A stretch of DNA of 32,725 nucleotides from assembly GCA_018715395.1 (NCBI GenBank), contig DVLQ01000067.1, positions 1 to 32,725 of the forward strand. Reading direction: 5' to 3'. The DNA comes from Candidatus Coprocola pullicola. Its GTDB lineage: Bacteria > Bacillota > Clostridia > Lachnospirales > Anaerotignaceae. The notes under the pieces are model-generated. The model worked only from the letters and a program-made list of their open reading frames with translations. It made no database searches and was not told the origin of the DNA. Position 1 is the stretch's first letter. Each line of letters starts with the position of its first letter. Shown here piece after piece: positions 7,811 to 13,847 of the stretch. A program made the translations under genes and the position numbers.

Positions 7811-8029
7811 TCAATCGTGATTTTCTTCGTCTTTAACGTATTCCATGATATCTCCAAAATCGCAATCCAAAACACTACATATTTTTCCTAATATAGCAAG
7901 GTTGACTGCTTCATCTCGACTTAATTTTGTCATTGTGTTTGGAGCTATATCAGCAGCTTTTCTTAAATCGGCTTTGCTCATTTTCTTATCAATAAGCAAT
8001 TTCCACATTCGATTATAGCATTGAGCCAT
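7811..8029 (-). CDS. XRE-family HTH transcriptional regulator
   Basis: This 72-aa single-domain Cro/CI-type protein resembles the short YozG-like XRE group: MSKADLRKAADIAPNTMTKL is the helix-turn-helix (about residues 17-37) and VNLAILGKICSVLDCDFGDIMEY is the usual closing helix pair. A strong SD (AAGGAG) precedes the ATG. It is the first gene of the membrane/AAA+ operon, 25 bp before the next start. A palindrome and a sigma-A-like promoter lie upstream (8096-8146), so it probably autoregulates the operon. Small XRE regulators in first position are common in defence and toxin modules. Confidence 0.85.
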   Translation of the reverse strand: MAQCYNRMWKLLIDKKMSKADLRKAADIAPNTMTKLSRDEAVNLAILGKICSVLDCDFGDIMEYVKDEENHD

Positions 8030-8095
8030 GTATTTGTTCTCCTTAATATATCATCCCATCAGGTTCTGCATACTACAAAACACCATTATAAATAT

Positions 8096-8123
8096 ATCAT
8101 ACCAAAATCCCGCAAAAACACAA
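8096..8123 (-). promoter_or_regulatory. Sigma-A-like promoter of the membrane/AAA+ operon
   Basis: On the minus strand TTGTGT (8123-8118) and TATGAT (8101-8096) are 16 bp apart. The start point would fall about 60 bp before the HTH gene's ATG at 8029. The -10 is a good match and the -35 is moderate. Confidence 0.5.
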
Positions 8124-8130
8124 TAGTTTC

Positions 8131-8146
8131 TCGCAAATATATGCGA
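8131..8146. promoter_or_regulatory. Candidate operator palindrome for the XRE regulator
   Basis: TCGCAAATATATGCGA is a dyad (TCGCA / TGCGA with a six-base AT centre) placed just upstream of the -35 hexamer of the operon promoter. A partial half-site, CCCGCAAAA, recurs at 8109-8117 inside the promoter spacer. The location fits autoregulation by the HTH protein, but no binding evidence exists. Confidence 0.4.
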
Positions 8147-8244
8147 ATTGCCGCTTTGAAGCTTTGCGTTTTGCGCTATGGTACACTTTTACATGAAATT
8201 AGCTATGTGGAATCTCTCTATATTCCCATGCAATTTACAAGCCC

Positions 8245-8271
8245 AAACAACGGGTCTGAACCCGTTGTTTT
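8245..8271. terminator. Bidirectional intrinsic terminator
   Basis: A perfect 11-bp stem, AAACAACGGGT (8245-8255) with ACCCGTTGTTT (8260-8270), encloses a CTGA loop. T runs occur on both sides, so it can stop transcription coming from the decayed recombinase block (minus strand) before the XRE operon promoter. It marks the upstream border of the operon. Confidence 0.7.
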
Positions 8272-8311
8272 GACCGCAAATCGCCCATTATCGCTATTAT
8301 TATTCGTCTGA

Positions 8312-8495
8312 CTGTTGAACCCGTTTTTTATGGCGTTCTCGCTGGCTTTCTGCCTGCGTTCCTCGCTGTACGGCGGAGGAATCAGACAGACAGCCGAGAC
8401 TTATCCATCACATAGGACACTCCGCCCATGATACGGTTCAAAATCGCCTTGTGCCGATAGTCGGCTTCCATTTCCAGCTTCATATTGTAGACCTT
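8312..8495 (-). pseudogene. Broken second copy of the 134-aa accessory protein
   Basis: Reading the minus strand directly after the recombinase remnant gives MGGVSYVMDKSRLSV, then a TGA, and in another frame IPPYSEERRQKASENAIKNGF. These match VTYLLDKSRLSVRFIPPYSEERKAAASA in the intact gene at 8523-8927. The reading frame is broken at about 8390 by a small deletion. The fragment indicates duplication and decay, or recombination between two related elements at this junction. Confidence 0.55.
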
Positions 8496-8567
8496 CAGAG
8501 CAAGAATGTGCCTGTCTTCATTCTAGTCTCTGGTGCTGACACGGATATAACCATACAGATTTCCCAT
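8496..8567 (-). pseudogene. N-terminal remnant of a serine recombinase (resolvase/invertase)
   Basis: The frame reads MGNLYGYIRVSTRD, stop, NEDRHILAL. This is the start of a resolvase-type serine recombinase, including the catalytic serine context YIRVSTRDQNEDRQ; the usual Gln codon is TAG here (CAG to TAG) and homology ends after about nine more codons. An SD-like AGGAGGG precedes its ATG at 8567. The catalytic domain is otherwise missing, so the enzyme is dead. Confidence 0.65.
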
Positions 8568-8927
8568 TGCTTTTTCCCTCCTTTCATGCAGACCCGGAAT
8601 TTTTTCGTAAATCGCCTCAATTTCAGGCGATTTTTTTTCTGCCTGTACAACCTGAAAGCCATGCTCTCTGGCGTAGGCGCTGGCAGCGGCTTTTCGTTCC
8701 TCGCTGTAGGGCGGGATGAACCGGACAGACAACCGGGACTTATCCAGCAGATAAGTCACACTGCCCTCCGGCGTGCTGCGTTCCAACCGGCAAAGCAGCG
8801 GATACTTCCGGCTGAACTCTGCCAGCCTGCGCTTCAAGCTGGCGTTAAAGGTATAAATACTGGCAAGGTTCTCCGCCTCATTCCAGTTGATAATGGTTTC
8901 TTTCTCATACTTAGACAGCTTTGTCAT
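8523..8927 (-). CDS. Accessory element protein of unknown function, C-terminus fused to recombinase remnant
   Basis: The start ATG at 8927 (MTKLSKYEKETIINWNEAE) has an SD AGGAGG six bases upstream. Proteins beginning this way are common in Clostridia conjugative and mobilisable elements; their function is unknown to me. The middle (about 75-95) carries LDKSRLSVRFIPPYSEER. The last 14 residues (MGNLYGYIRVSTRD) are in frame with, and are, the beginning of a serine recombinase, so the natural stop has probably been lost or the two genes were always read in one frame. It overlaps the end of the 97-aa gene by 17 bp, showing an operon with that gene and the HTH gene. Confidence 0.6.
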   Translation of the reverse strand: MTKLSKYEKETIINWNEAENLASIYTFNASLKRRLAEFSRKYPLLCRLERSTPEGSVTYLLDKSRLSVRFIPPYSEERKAAASAYAREHGFQVVQAEKKSPEIEAIYEKIPGLHERREKAMGNLYGYIRVSTRD

Positions 8928-9204
8928 ACAAATCCTCCTCATAATCGGTGTTATTTTTCAAGACACGCAGGCTGCGCTTGAGACAGCGGTATTCGTCCCT
9001 CTCCATGCGGAGATGATGGTAAAAGCCGTTATACCAGCTTTCCGACATTTCCGTTTCCATCTTCCGGGCAAGCTTTAACATCCTGCGTTTTGTTTGCGGA
9101 TCAACCGTCAATCCTGTCAGCCATTTGAGCCTTGTCACCCTGTTGTAGTAATTAGGACAGGCAAAGGCATACAGCACTTTCTTTTCCTGGATACTCAATC
9201 TCAT
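8911..9204 (-). CDS. Conserved small mobile-element protein, function unknown
   Basis: This 97-aa basic protein begins MRLSIQEKKVLYAFACPNYY and ends DYEEDLYDKAV. It has no catalytic motif that I can see. It lies two bases after the stop of the excisionase-like HTH gene and overlaps the next gene, so the three form a compact operon. Small proteins of this kind travel with recombination modules in Clostridia elements; a function is not known to me. Confidence 0.65.
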   Translation of the reverse strand: MRLSIQEKKVLYAFACPNYYNRVTRLKWLTGLTVDPQTKRRMLKLARKMETEMSESWYNGFYHHLRMERDEYRCLKRSLRVLKNNTDYEEDLYDKAV

Positions 9205-9206
9205 GA

Positions 9207-9440
9207 TTACGCCGTCCTTTCTTTTCTGTTTTCATTCTGACTTCCACTATTGCCCAGCCAGTCAAAAAAGGCTCGCTTGCTGACCTTAATCAGCCTGCCG
9301 CTGCGGACTGCCGGGAACCCCGGCGTGTGTACCAGCTCATAGGCGCTGGCTCTGGAAATGCCCATGATATGCTGAATATCCGTAACATCCAGAATCAGAG
9401 GCAGAGCGTCATAGTCGTTCCATTTCGTTTTTTCTTTCAT
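9207..9440 (-). CDS. Excisionase-like helix-turn-helix (HTH_17) DNA-binding protein
   Basis: This 77-aa protein has the winged-HTH/MerR-like fold of excisionases: LDVTDIQHIMGISRASAYELVHTPGFPAVRSGRLIKVSKRAFFDWL contains the recognition helix (GISRASAYEL) and the wing with the GRxIKVxKxxFxxWL ending. It probably controls excision or element genes. AAAGGAGG lies ten bases upstream of the ATG. The first four bases overlap the TGA of a 51-codon upstream ORF (ATGA). No intact integrase or recombinase is found beside it, only the decayed serine-recombinase start. Confidence 0.8.
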   Translation of the reverse strand: MKEKTKWNDYDALPLILDVTDIQHIMGISRASAYELVHTPGFPAVRSGRLIKVSKRAFFDWLGNSGSQNENRKERTA

Positions 9441-9592
9441 ATCGGTGTTCCTCCTTTATTTGAATTTCTTTCATATTTCATTTTCCGCATATTTGCCGTT
9501 CTACCTGTTCCGTTTCCTTCATGCTGCCCTGCTCGACATACATGAGTCACCGATTTCTCGATGCGCTCGCTCTCTGTTTTTGGAGAGGTCAT
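9437..9592 (-). CDS. Possible 51-aa leader ORF coupled to the excisionase-like gene
   Basis: The frame starts MTSPKTESERIEKSV and ends in TGA that overlaps the ATG of the HTH gene as ATGA, a typical translational-coupling arrangement. The product is polar and basic with no recognised domain. Its own SD is poor, so this may be chance; the ATGA overlap is the only positive evidence. Confidence 0.3.
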   Translation of the reverse strand: MTSPKTESERIEKSVTHVCRAGQHEGNGTGRTANMRKMKYERNSNKGGTPI

Positions 9593-9682
9593 GGCGGTTT
9601 ATCTCAGTTCAGACGGTCATTCAGTTGTCAAGGTACACGATGGAATGAAATTACCATCTGATGTCATCATATCGCCTTAATC

Positions 9683-9711
9683 TTGACAAGACAATAGCTT
9701 TGAAGTACTAT
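9683..9711 (+). promoter_or_regulatory. Sigma-A-like promoter for the DUF6076 gene
   Basis: TTGACA (9683-9688) and TACTAT (9706-9711) are separated by 17 bp. An inverted repeat CAATAG/CTATTG spans the spacer and -10. The gene start at 9770 follows about 50 bp downstream of the expected transcription start. Confidence 0.6.
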
Positions 9712-9769
9712 TGGTGTAACGGATATAACTGAATTATAAAATTACCATAACAGAATGGGAGGGGATGGC

Positions 9770-10816
9770 ATGAAATTTGAATTTGTACGGCACGAACCGC
9801 TTTATGACCGCATTTTGCTTGTTCTGACGCTGGACAGACAGAAAATGAAGGAGCGCATTTTGATAGGTGAAGAACTGCAAATCCAGTTTCGTTTGCAGGG
9901 ATATGAAGATGCAGAAGTGCTGTGTGATGTTACACGCCCTTTGGGAACTATGCTGTCGGCTTTTGAGCATGACCCAGATGGGGAATGGAACCACTTTGGT
10001 CTGTCACCTCTGAGAGAAGCCTTGCACTCCAACCGTTGGAAACAGCCCGGACTGGAACAGACTTCTGGTGATTTTCTGGCAAAAAAATATCTCACCGGTG
10101 ATCCGGTGAGAATGTACGCAGCGCTTCATATCTGGAACGAATATTTGAAGGCAAGAGAGCCACGGGATCGGGAAGCTGCCTGTGAGCGTTTTATTGGAAA
10201 AATGAATGGCTTTACTGCCTTGTTTATGGGAACTCCTCCCCTTGATTTTGACGAGAATACAGGAAAGCCAAAACGCCTAAACATTACCACGCATATTTAT
10301 GGTTCTGTGCCGCAGGAAGATATCCGTCTTGACCTTTGGTATCCGGACAGCAAACGGAAAATGGAATGTGTTGCCGCTTATTCGTCTCTGTATCCGCTGA
10401 TTGCCTATTACCTGAACCGGCTGAACGATTGGGGACTCTATTTTCGGAAATGTAAAATCTGTGGGAAAGTGTTTCTTGCCAAAAGCCAGCGGTATGAACT
10501 TTGCAGCGATAAATGCCGCAAAAAACAGTCCCTCCAGAACAAGCGTGAATTTGATGAACGAGCCAGAGAAAACGACTACGACCACCAGTACAAGAACGAA
10601 TGTCAGGGCTGGCGCAATGTCATAAACAAGGCGAAAAGAACACCGGGATTTCCGGCTGACCGGCTAGCAGCGATGCAGGAGGCGTTTGAGGCATTCAAGA
10701 AAGAAGCCCTACGGCAGAAAACGCTGGTAAAAAACAAACAATCCAGCCCGGAGAAATTCCGGAACTGGATTGTTTGCCAGAAAAATATTATCCTTGATTT
10801 AATGGAAGGAAATTGA
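9770..10816 (+). CDS. DUF6076-type protein with C-terminal zinc ribbon
   Basis: The 348-aa product is judged to belong to the uncharacterised DUF6076 family common in Clostridia mobile elements. I chose ATG 9770 because GGGAGGGG lies five bases upstream; an ATG at 9755 lacks an SD. Residues 1-220 are a mixed domain without catalytic motifs. A treble-clef zinc site follows: C228, C231, C245 and C249 (CKICGKVF...CSDKC), then a basic helical tail (KKQSLQNKREFDERA) suggesting nucleic-acid binding, as in CGNR-type zinc fingers. It is the only plus-strand gene between the recombination block and the CBASS operon and has its own promoter. The role is unknown. Confidence 0.75.
   Translation: MKFEFVRHEPLYDRILLVLTLDRQKMKERILIGEELQIQFRLQGYEDAEVLCDVTRPLGTMLSAFEHDPDGEWNHFGLSPLREALHSNRWKQPGLEQTSGDFLAKKYLTGDPVRMYAALHIWNEYLKAREPRDREAACERFIGKMNGFTALFMGTPPLDFDENTGKPKRLNITTHIYGSVPQEDIRLDLWYPDSKRKMECVAAYSSLYPLIAYYLNRLNDWGLYFRKCKICGKVFLAKSQRYELCSDKCRKKQSLQNKREFDERARENDYDHQYKNECQGWRNVINKAKRTPGFPADRLAAMQEAFEAFKKEALRQKTLVKNKQSSPEKFRNWIVCQKNIILDLMEGN
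10736..10775. repeat. Long inverted repeat in the 3' end of the DUF6076 gene
   Basis: AAACAATCCAG (10736-10746) pairs perfectly with CTGGATTGTTT (10765-10775), and an inner CCGGA/TCCGG stem extends it to about 16 bp around a GAAAT loop. It lies within coding sequence, about 40 bp before the stop codon. A shorter perfect dyad, TCTCACCGG/CCGGTGAGA, occurs at 10090-10111 in the same gene. It may stop or stabilise transcripts. Confidence 0.6.
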
Positions 10817-10886
10817 ATGAAACGAGCCGCCCTACCTCTGCGATTGGACGGCTCCAACCTCAACAGAACGAAGTTTAAACGCATCG

Positions 10887-11693
10887 TTATGATATGATAT
10901 TTTCATACAATTTTGTTAATTTGTTTGCAAGTCTATTATGAAGCCAACCAAGTTCTAAAACATTGATAGAACGACGCTTATCGATTAGATTCTGTAATTG
11001 CTCTATACCTTCTGCCGTAGGATGAGCTTCAATAGTCTGTTGTGATCCATCAATTAAGCGAGAAACGCGAGCATATCTCCAATTTTCAATCACACGTTCA
11101 CAAATCTTAATGAGAATTCCGGCAGAACAAAGCAAAACATTTAGTATGCTATTGTTTAGTAAAAGGAAGAAAAAAACGCTTCCCACAAGAATAAAAATAA
11201 AAGCAGTTGTGATAATGCGTACTGTAACCATTTTGGAATTCCACCAAGTATTTTGCCTCTGACATTCAAATTGAGCATTTATCCCATCATAAAATTTTGA
11301 AAATACATACCAATTCCGAACTCCAGACGGCGAATCTTTTCCAGTATTAGCCATTTGAGTAGCAGCATAAGTCGGATTTCTAATATATATTTTTTCGGTT
11401 TGCTCTCGTATCTCACGAAGTTCAGTTTCCGAAAACTGATTTAGTTGTATATCTAACACATAAGAATCAAAAAATTTTCGGAGTTTGGATGCCCAGTTTA
11501 CCTGGTAGGATGTTATCAAGGAGAACACAAAAGCAAAAATATCCGCAACACACGGTATTCCGTTTATAATATACATAGACCAACCGTTAGGAAGAAAAAC
11601 AGAAAATGCAGACACCAAGCACGCAATCCATGCAAAATAATTATATTTTTCTGCAGAATTAAAGCACACACGAGCAGCAAACTGCACTTTCAA
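10887..11693 (-). CDS. S-4TM-family pore-forming CBASS effector
   Basis: This 268-aa protein has four hydrophobic segments in two pairs (about 18-35, 40-62, 156-178 and 180-195) with a soluble insert between the pairs that contains FDSYVLDIQLN, the FDxxVLxL signature of SMODS-associated 4TM effectors. Such effectors insert in the inner membrane and cause death when bound by the cyclic nucleotide made by the partner CD-NTase. The C-terminal ~70 residues form a helical soluble tail. The start is TTG at 11693 with SD GAGGAAAG five bases upstream. It lies 31 bp after the E2 gene and is the last gene of the CBASS operon, convergent with the DUF6076 gene 70 bp away. The family call comes from topology, motif and context together. 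Confidence 0.8.
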   Translation of the reverse strand: MKVQFAARVCFNSAEKYNYFAWIACLVSAFSVFLPNGWSMYIINGIPCVADIFAFVFSLITSYQVNWASKLRKFFDSYVLDIQLNQFSETELREIREQTEKIYIRNPTYAATQMANTGKDSPSGVRNWYVFSKFYDGINAQFECQRQNTWWNSKMVTVRIITTAFIFILVGSVFFFLLLNNSILNVLLCSAGILIKICERVIENWRYARVSRLIDGSQQTIEAHPTAEGIEQLQNLIDKRRSINVLELGWLHNRLANKLTKLYENIIS

Positions 11694-11724
11694 TGAGCTT
11701 TCCTCATTTTGCCTCTTTTTTATT

Positions 11725-12399
11725 TCATCGCTGTTTATCGTATTTTCTCACCTCCTCCTCTAGTGAAAAATAGTCTTTTCTTACAATTGTCTTTAAACGA
11801 TTATCTGCGTAAAACTTCATAATAAATGGACCATGACAAGCCCGAAGCTTTTGACCTGATCCACACGGACACAATGCGTGTCCACGGTATTGGCCGATTG
11901 ATATAGATTTCATCAGCCTAATCGTTTTGATATAATCAGGCTCATTAAAAAGTTCCGAATAAGCTTGAATAATTCCGTCCCAACCATGCCCACGCTCTCC
12001 AAATGGAAATTCTCCATAGCGTTGAAAAAATTCATACGAAAAATAATATGGTTCAACATATTCTGTCATCCATGCTTCGAGGGAAAAGCCATCAATAAAC
12101 CGTATCTTGACATTAGCGTCTGTTTCAAGGCATAACTTTCCACTTAGATATCGATGTGGATAGTTGCTATCGATGTGGTTGCCAGTGTCTAACACATAAG
12201 GAAGCTCTTCTGATTCCAACGGGATGACAATTTTCACCGTATACTCTTTGCAAACTTGAAACCCTTTTGAAGAGCGGTTAACCAGAATGGGACCAACAAG
12301 TACAATTTGTGTCTCATCCATTGTGCATATCTGCAATTTATCGTATAAGCGCAGTAGGTTGTTAACCTGCTGCACTGCTGATTCTTTGAAAAAAATCAT
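11725..12399 (-). CDS. CBASS E2-like conjugating enzyme with C-terminal SEC-C motif
   Basis: This 224-aa protein has a ubiquitin-E2-like core: YTVKIVIPLESEELPYVL, then an NYPHRYLSGKLCL block in which H82 and C90 fit the H-x-N-G-x-x-C active-site region of bacterial E2s, followed by the W-containing helix (LEAWMTEYVEPYYFSYEFF). A SEC-C zinc motif follows: C177, C179, C188 and H189 (CPCGSGQKLRACH). E2-only proteins define short type II CBASS, where they are thought to prime the CD-NTase through its C-terminus. Its ATG overlaps the stop of the CD-NTase gene (ATGA), giving coupled translation. No E1 or JAB protease gene is present. Confidence 0.8.
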   Translation of the reverse strand: MIFFKESAVQQVNNLLRLYDKLQICTMDETQIVLVGPILVNRSSKGFQVCKEYTVKIVIPLESEELPYVLDTGNHIDSNYPHRYLSGKLCLETDANVKIRFIDGFSLEAWMTEYVEPYYFSYEFFQRYGEFPFGERGHGWDGIIQAYSELFNEPDYIKTIRLMKSISIGQYRGHALCPCGSGQKLRACHGPFIMKFYADNRLKTIVRKDYFSLEEEVRKYDKQR

Positions 12400-13622
12400 A
12401 GGCTTCGATAGGGTTTTGCTGCGCCTTGCAAAACTATAGGCTTCGGAGTAATTGGACTACAATACTTTTTTCCCAGAACAGAAGATACCGCCATGCTCCC
12501 AAGTCCATTTTCGATTGCTATTCTAAATTGTTGTTCATTTTCCTGCTGCAAAGATTCAATGAGGTCGGTTCTAACAGCTTTGACCCACCGGAAGAAATAC
12601 GTTGGGATTCTTCCGTCTTGATTCCACTTGTCAGCCAAATTGTCCTCCGGATTAGCAGGGTTTGATATGTACCATTTCCCATCCGGTCGAGAGAAAACAG
12701 TACGACTACCATACATCTGCGTAAACTCCTTAAATGTGAGCTTTTCTTGTTGGGCGTAGATATTGAGTTCGTTGAGTACATACTCCAGCAATTCAAAGAC
12801 AGAACAATAGGGAGTGTACTGCGAGGCAATCTGAGTAGCGACTGCATTGATTATTGCAGATATCGGCTTGAGATCATCGCCATCCTCGAGTTTGGCATAA
12901 TATACATCTCTGTGGTATTTTAAAAGTTGAATTACACGTTGAAGGGCAGAACGATCCAGTCCATGTGGGATCTCCTCAACGGAGGAGAAAAGTGTTCTGT
13001 TATCTTCAAAGAGATGTTGTCGGTAAGTCTCTCTTGATGCGGCTAAAAAAGGCTCGTTAATCTTGTCGAACCATATACGAAATCCTTTGGGATTGTTGGT
13101 TAACCACGAGTAATTCCGTTCGCCGTTGTGCTTTGGAATAGCAATTGCTGTGCCGATCAGTTCAGGTGCCAAACTTTTTTGGGTGAGGCGTTTTTTGTTT
13201 TCACTAGTTTCATCTGCGGCAGGAACGATGTCGATTGTAAAACCCACGCCGTTGATATCGGCATATTCAACAGTAAAACATTCCTTACATACTTTTAGTT
13301 TCCCTCCATAGATGGCACTAGAAGTGAATGCGTCTTCGATTTTTTGGCGAAGCTCGCTCGGCGCATAATCCGCCCGGCTGCCGCTAACTTGACAGATAAA
13401 ATCCAGATCGTAGTTTGCAGAGGGATCTTTGGCATTTGGACGGACTACGGTCCCAAAAGCAAAGGAACCTTGCGGATACATGTCGGCTTCAATACCACAG
13501 TCGCTGAGAAACTTTGTTATCACTTTGTACTTTTCAACGGCATTCCTGTACATTGTCGGCGAAATATCAAGGCTAGCGATGATGGACAGGATGTCTTTTT
13601 GACGTTCAGGTATATTCTTCAC
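12396..13622 (-). CDS. CD-NTase (SMODS-type) cyclic oligonucleotide synthase of CBASS
   Basis: This nucleotidyltransferase makes a cyclic di- or trinucleotide alarm signal on phage infection. It shows the pol-beta-like active site: GSFAFGT (52-58), D72 and D74 in YDLDF, and D131 in FTIDIVPA, with the helical OAS1_C-like region after about residue 180. The product identity cannot be read from sequence. I chose GTG 13622 because it has an SD (AGAGAGG) seven bases upstream and gives a 408-aa protein of usual length; upstream in-frame ATG 13667 and GTG/ATG starts to 13715 fall in or before a leader hairpin and the promoter. It is the first gene of the operon. The C-terminus reads KPYRSL, with no terminal glycine. 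Confidence 0.88.
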   Translation of the reverse strand: MKNIPERQKDILSIIASLDISPTMYRNAVEKYKVITKFLSDCGIEADMYPQGSFAFGTVVRPNAKDPSANYDLDFICQVSGSRADYAPSELRQKIEDAFTSSAIYGGKLKVCKECFTVEYADINGVGFTIDIVPAADETSENKKRLTQKSLAPELIGTAIAIPKHNGERNYSWLTNNPKGFRIWFDKINEPFLAASRETYRQHLFEDNRTLFSSVEEIPHGLDRSALQRVIQLLKYHRDVYYAKLEDGDDLKPISAIINAVATQIASQYTPYCSVFELLEYVLNELNIYAQQEKLTFKEFTQMYGSRTVFSRPDGKWYISNPANPEDNLADKWNQDGRIPTYFFRWVKAVRTDLIESLQQENEQQFRIAIENGLGSMAVSSVLGKKYCSPITPKPIVLQGAAKPYRSL

Positions 13623-13650
13623 AGGAATACCTCTCTTTCTATCGTTTTGA

Positions 13651-13675
13651 TAGCACTCAGCAGTCATGAGTGCTA
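13651..13675 (-). promoter_or_regulatory. Leader hairpin of the CBASS operon
   Basis: A perfect 9-bp inverted repeat, TAGCACTCA (13651-13659) with TGAGTGCTA (13667-13675) around seven bases, lies within the 5' leader between the promoter and the GTG start. It also spans an in-frame ATG at 13667. It could control expression of the toxic operon or be a binding site; no regulator is apparent. Confidence 0.5.
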
Positions 13676-13686
13676 CCGTTATTGAC

Positions 13687-13715
13687 ACTTTACCATACTC
13701 ATTCACAAAAGTCAA
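13687..13715 (-). promoter_or_regulatory. Promoter of the CBASS operon
   Basis: On the minus strand TTGACT (13715-13710) and TAAAGT (13692-13687) are 17 bp apart. The expected start near 13680 leaves a leader of about 58 nt before GTG 13622. It diverges from the promoter at 13786. Confidence 0.7.
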
Positions 13716-13785
13716 TAATTTATCGAAAAAATCGTTTTTAGCCGTGTATAATTGAGTTGAATAGCGCTCATGATATCAATTTTAA

Positions 13786-13814
13786 TTGACAAAATCGTTT
13801 GTTCAGTGTAATAT
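13786..13814 (+). promoter_or_regulatory. Strong sigma-A promoter of the divergent ATPase gene
   Basis: TTGACA (13786-13791), a 17-bp spacer and TAATAT (13809-13814) give a near-consensus promoter about 30 bp upstream of the ATPase gene start. The two divergent -35 boxes (this and the CBASS promoter) are 70 bp apart. Confidence 0.8.
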
Positions 13815-13847
13815 GAATTAACGCATTAAAGAATGGGAGAGAATGCT

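Noticed and set aside
8021-8311. 96-aa plus-strand ORF over the XRE promoter
   Set aside because: It runs through the promoter, palindrome and terminator of the operon on the other strand and has no RBS.
9600-9660. TTGACA on the minus strand near 9637 as promoter of the excisionase-like operon
   Set aside because: No acceptable -10 lies 16-18 bp downstream of this hexamer.
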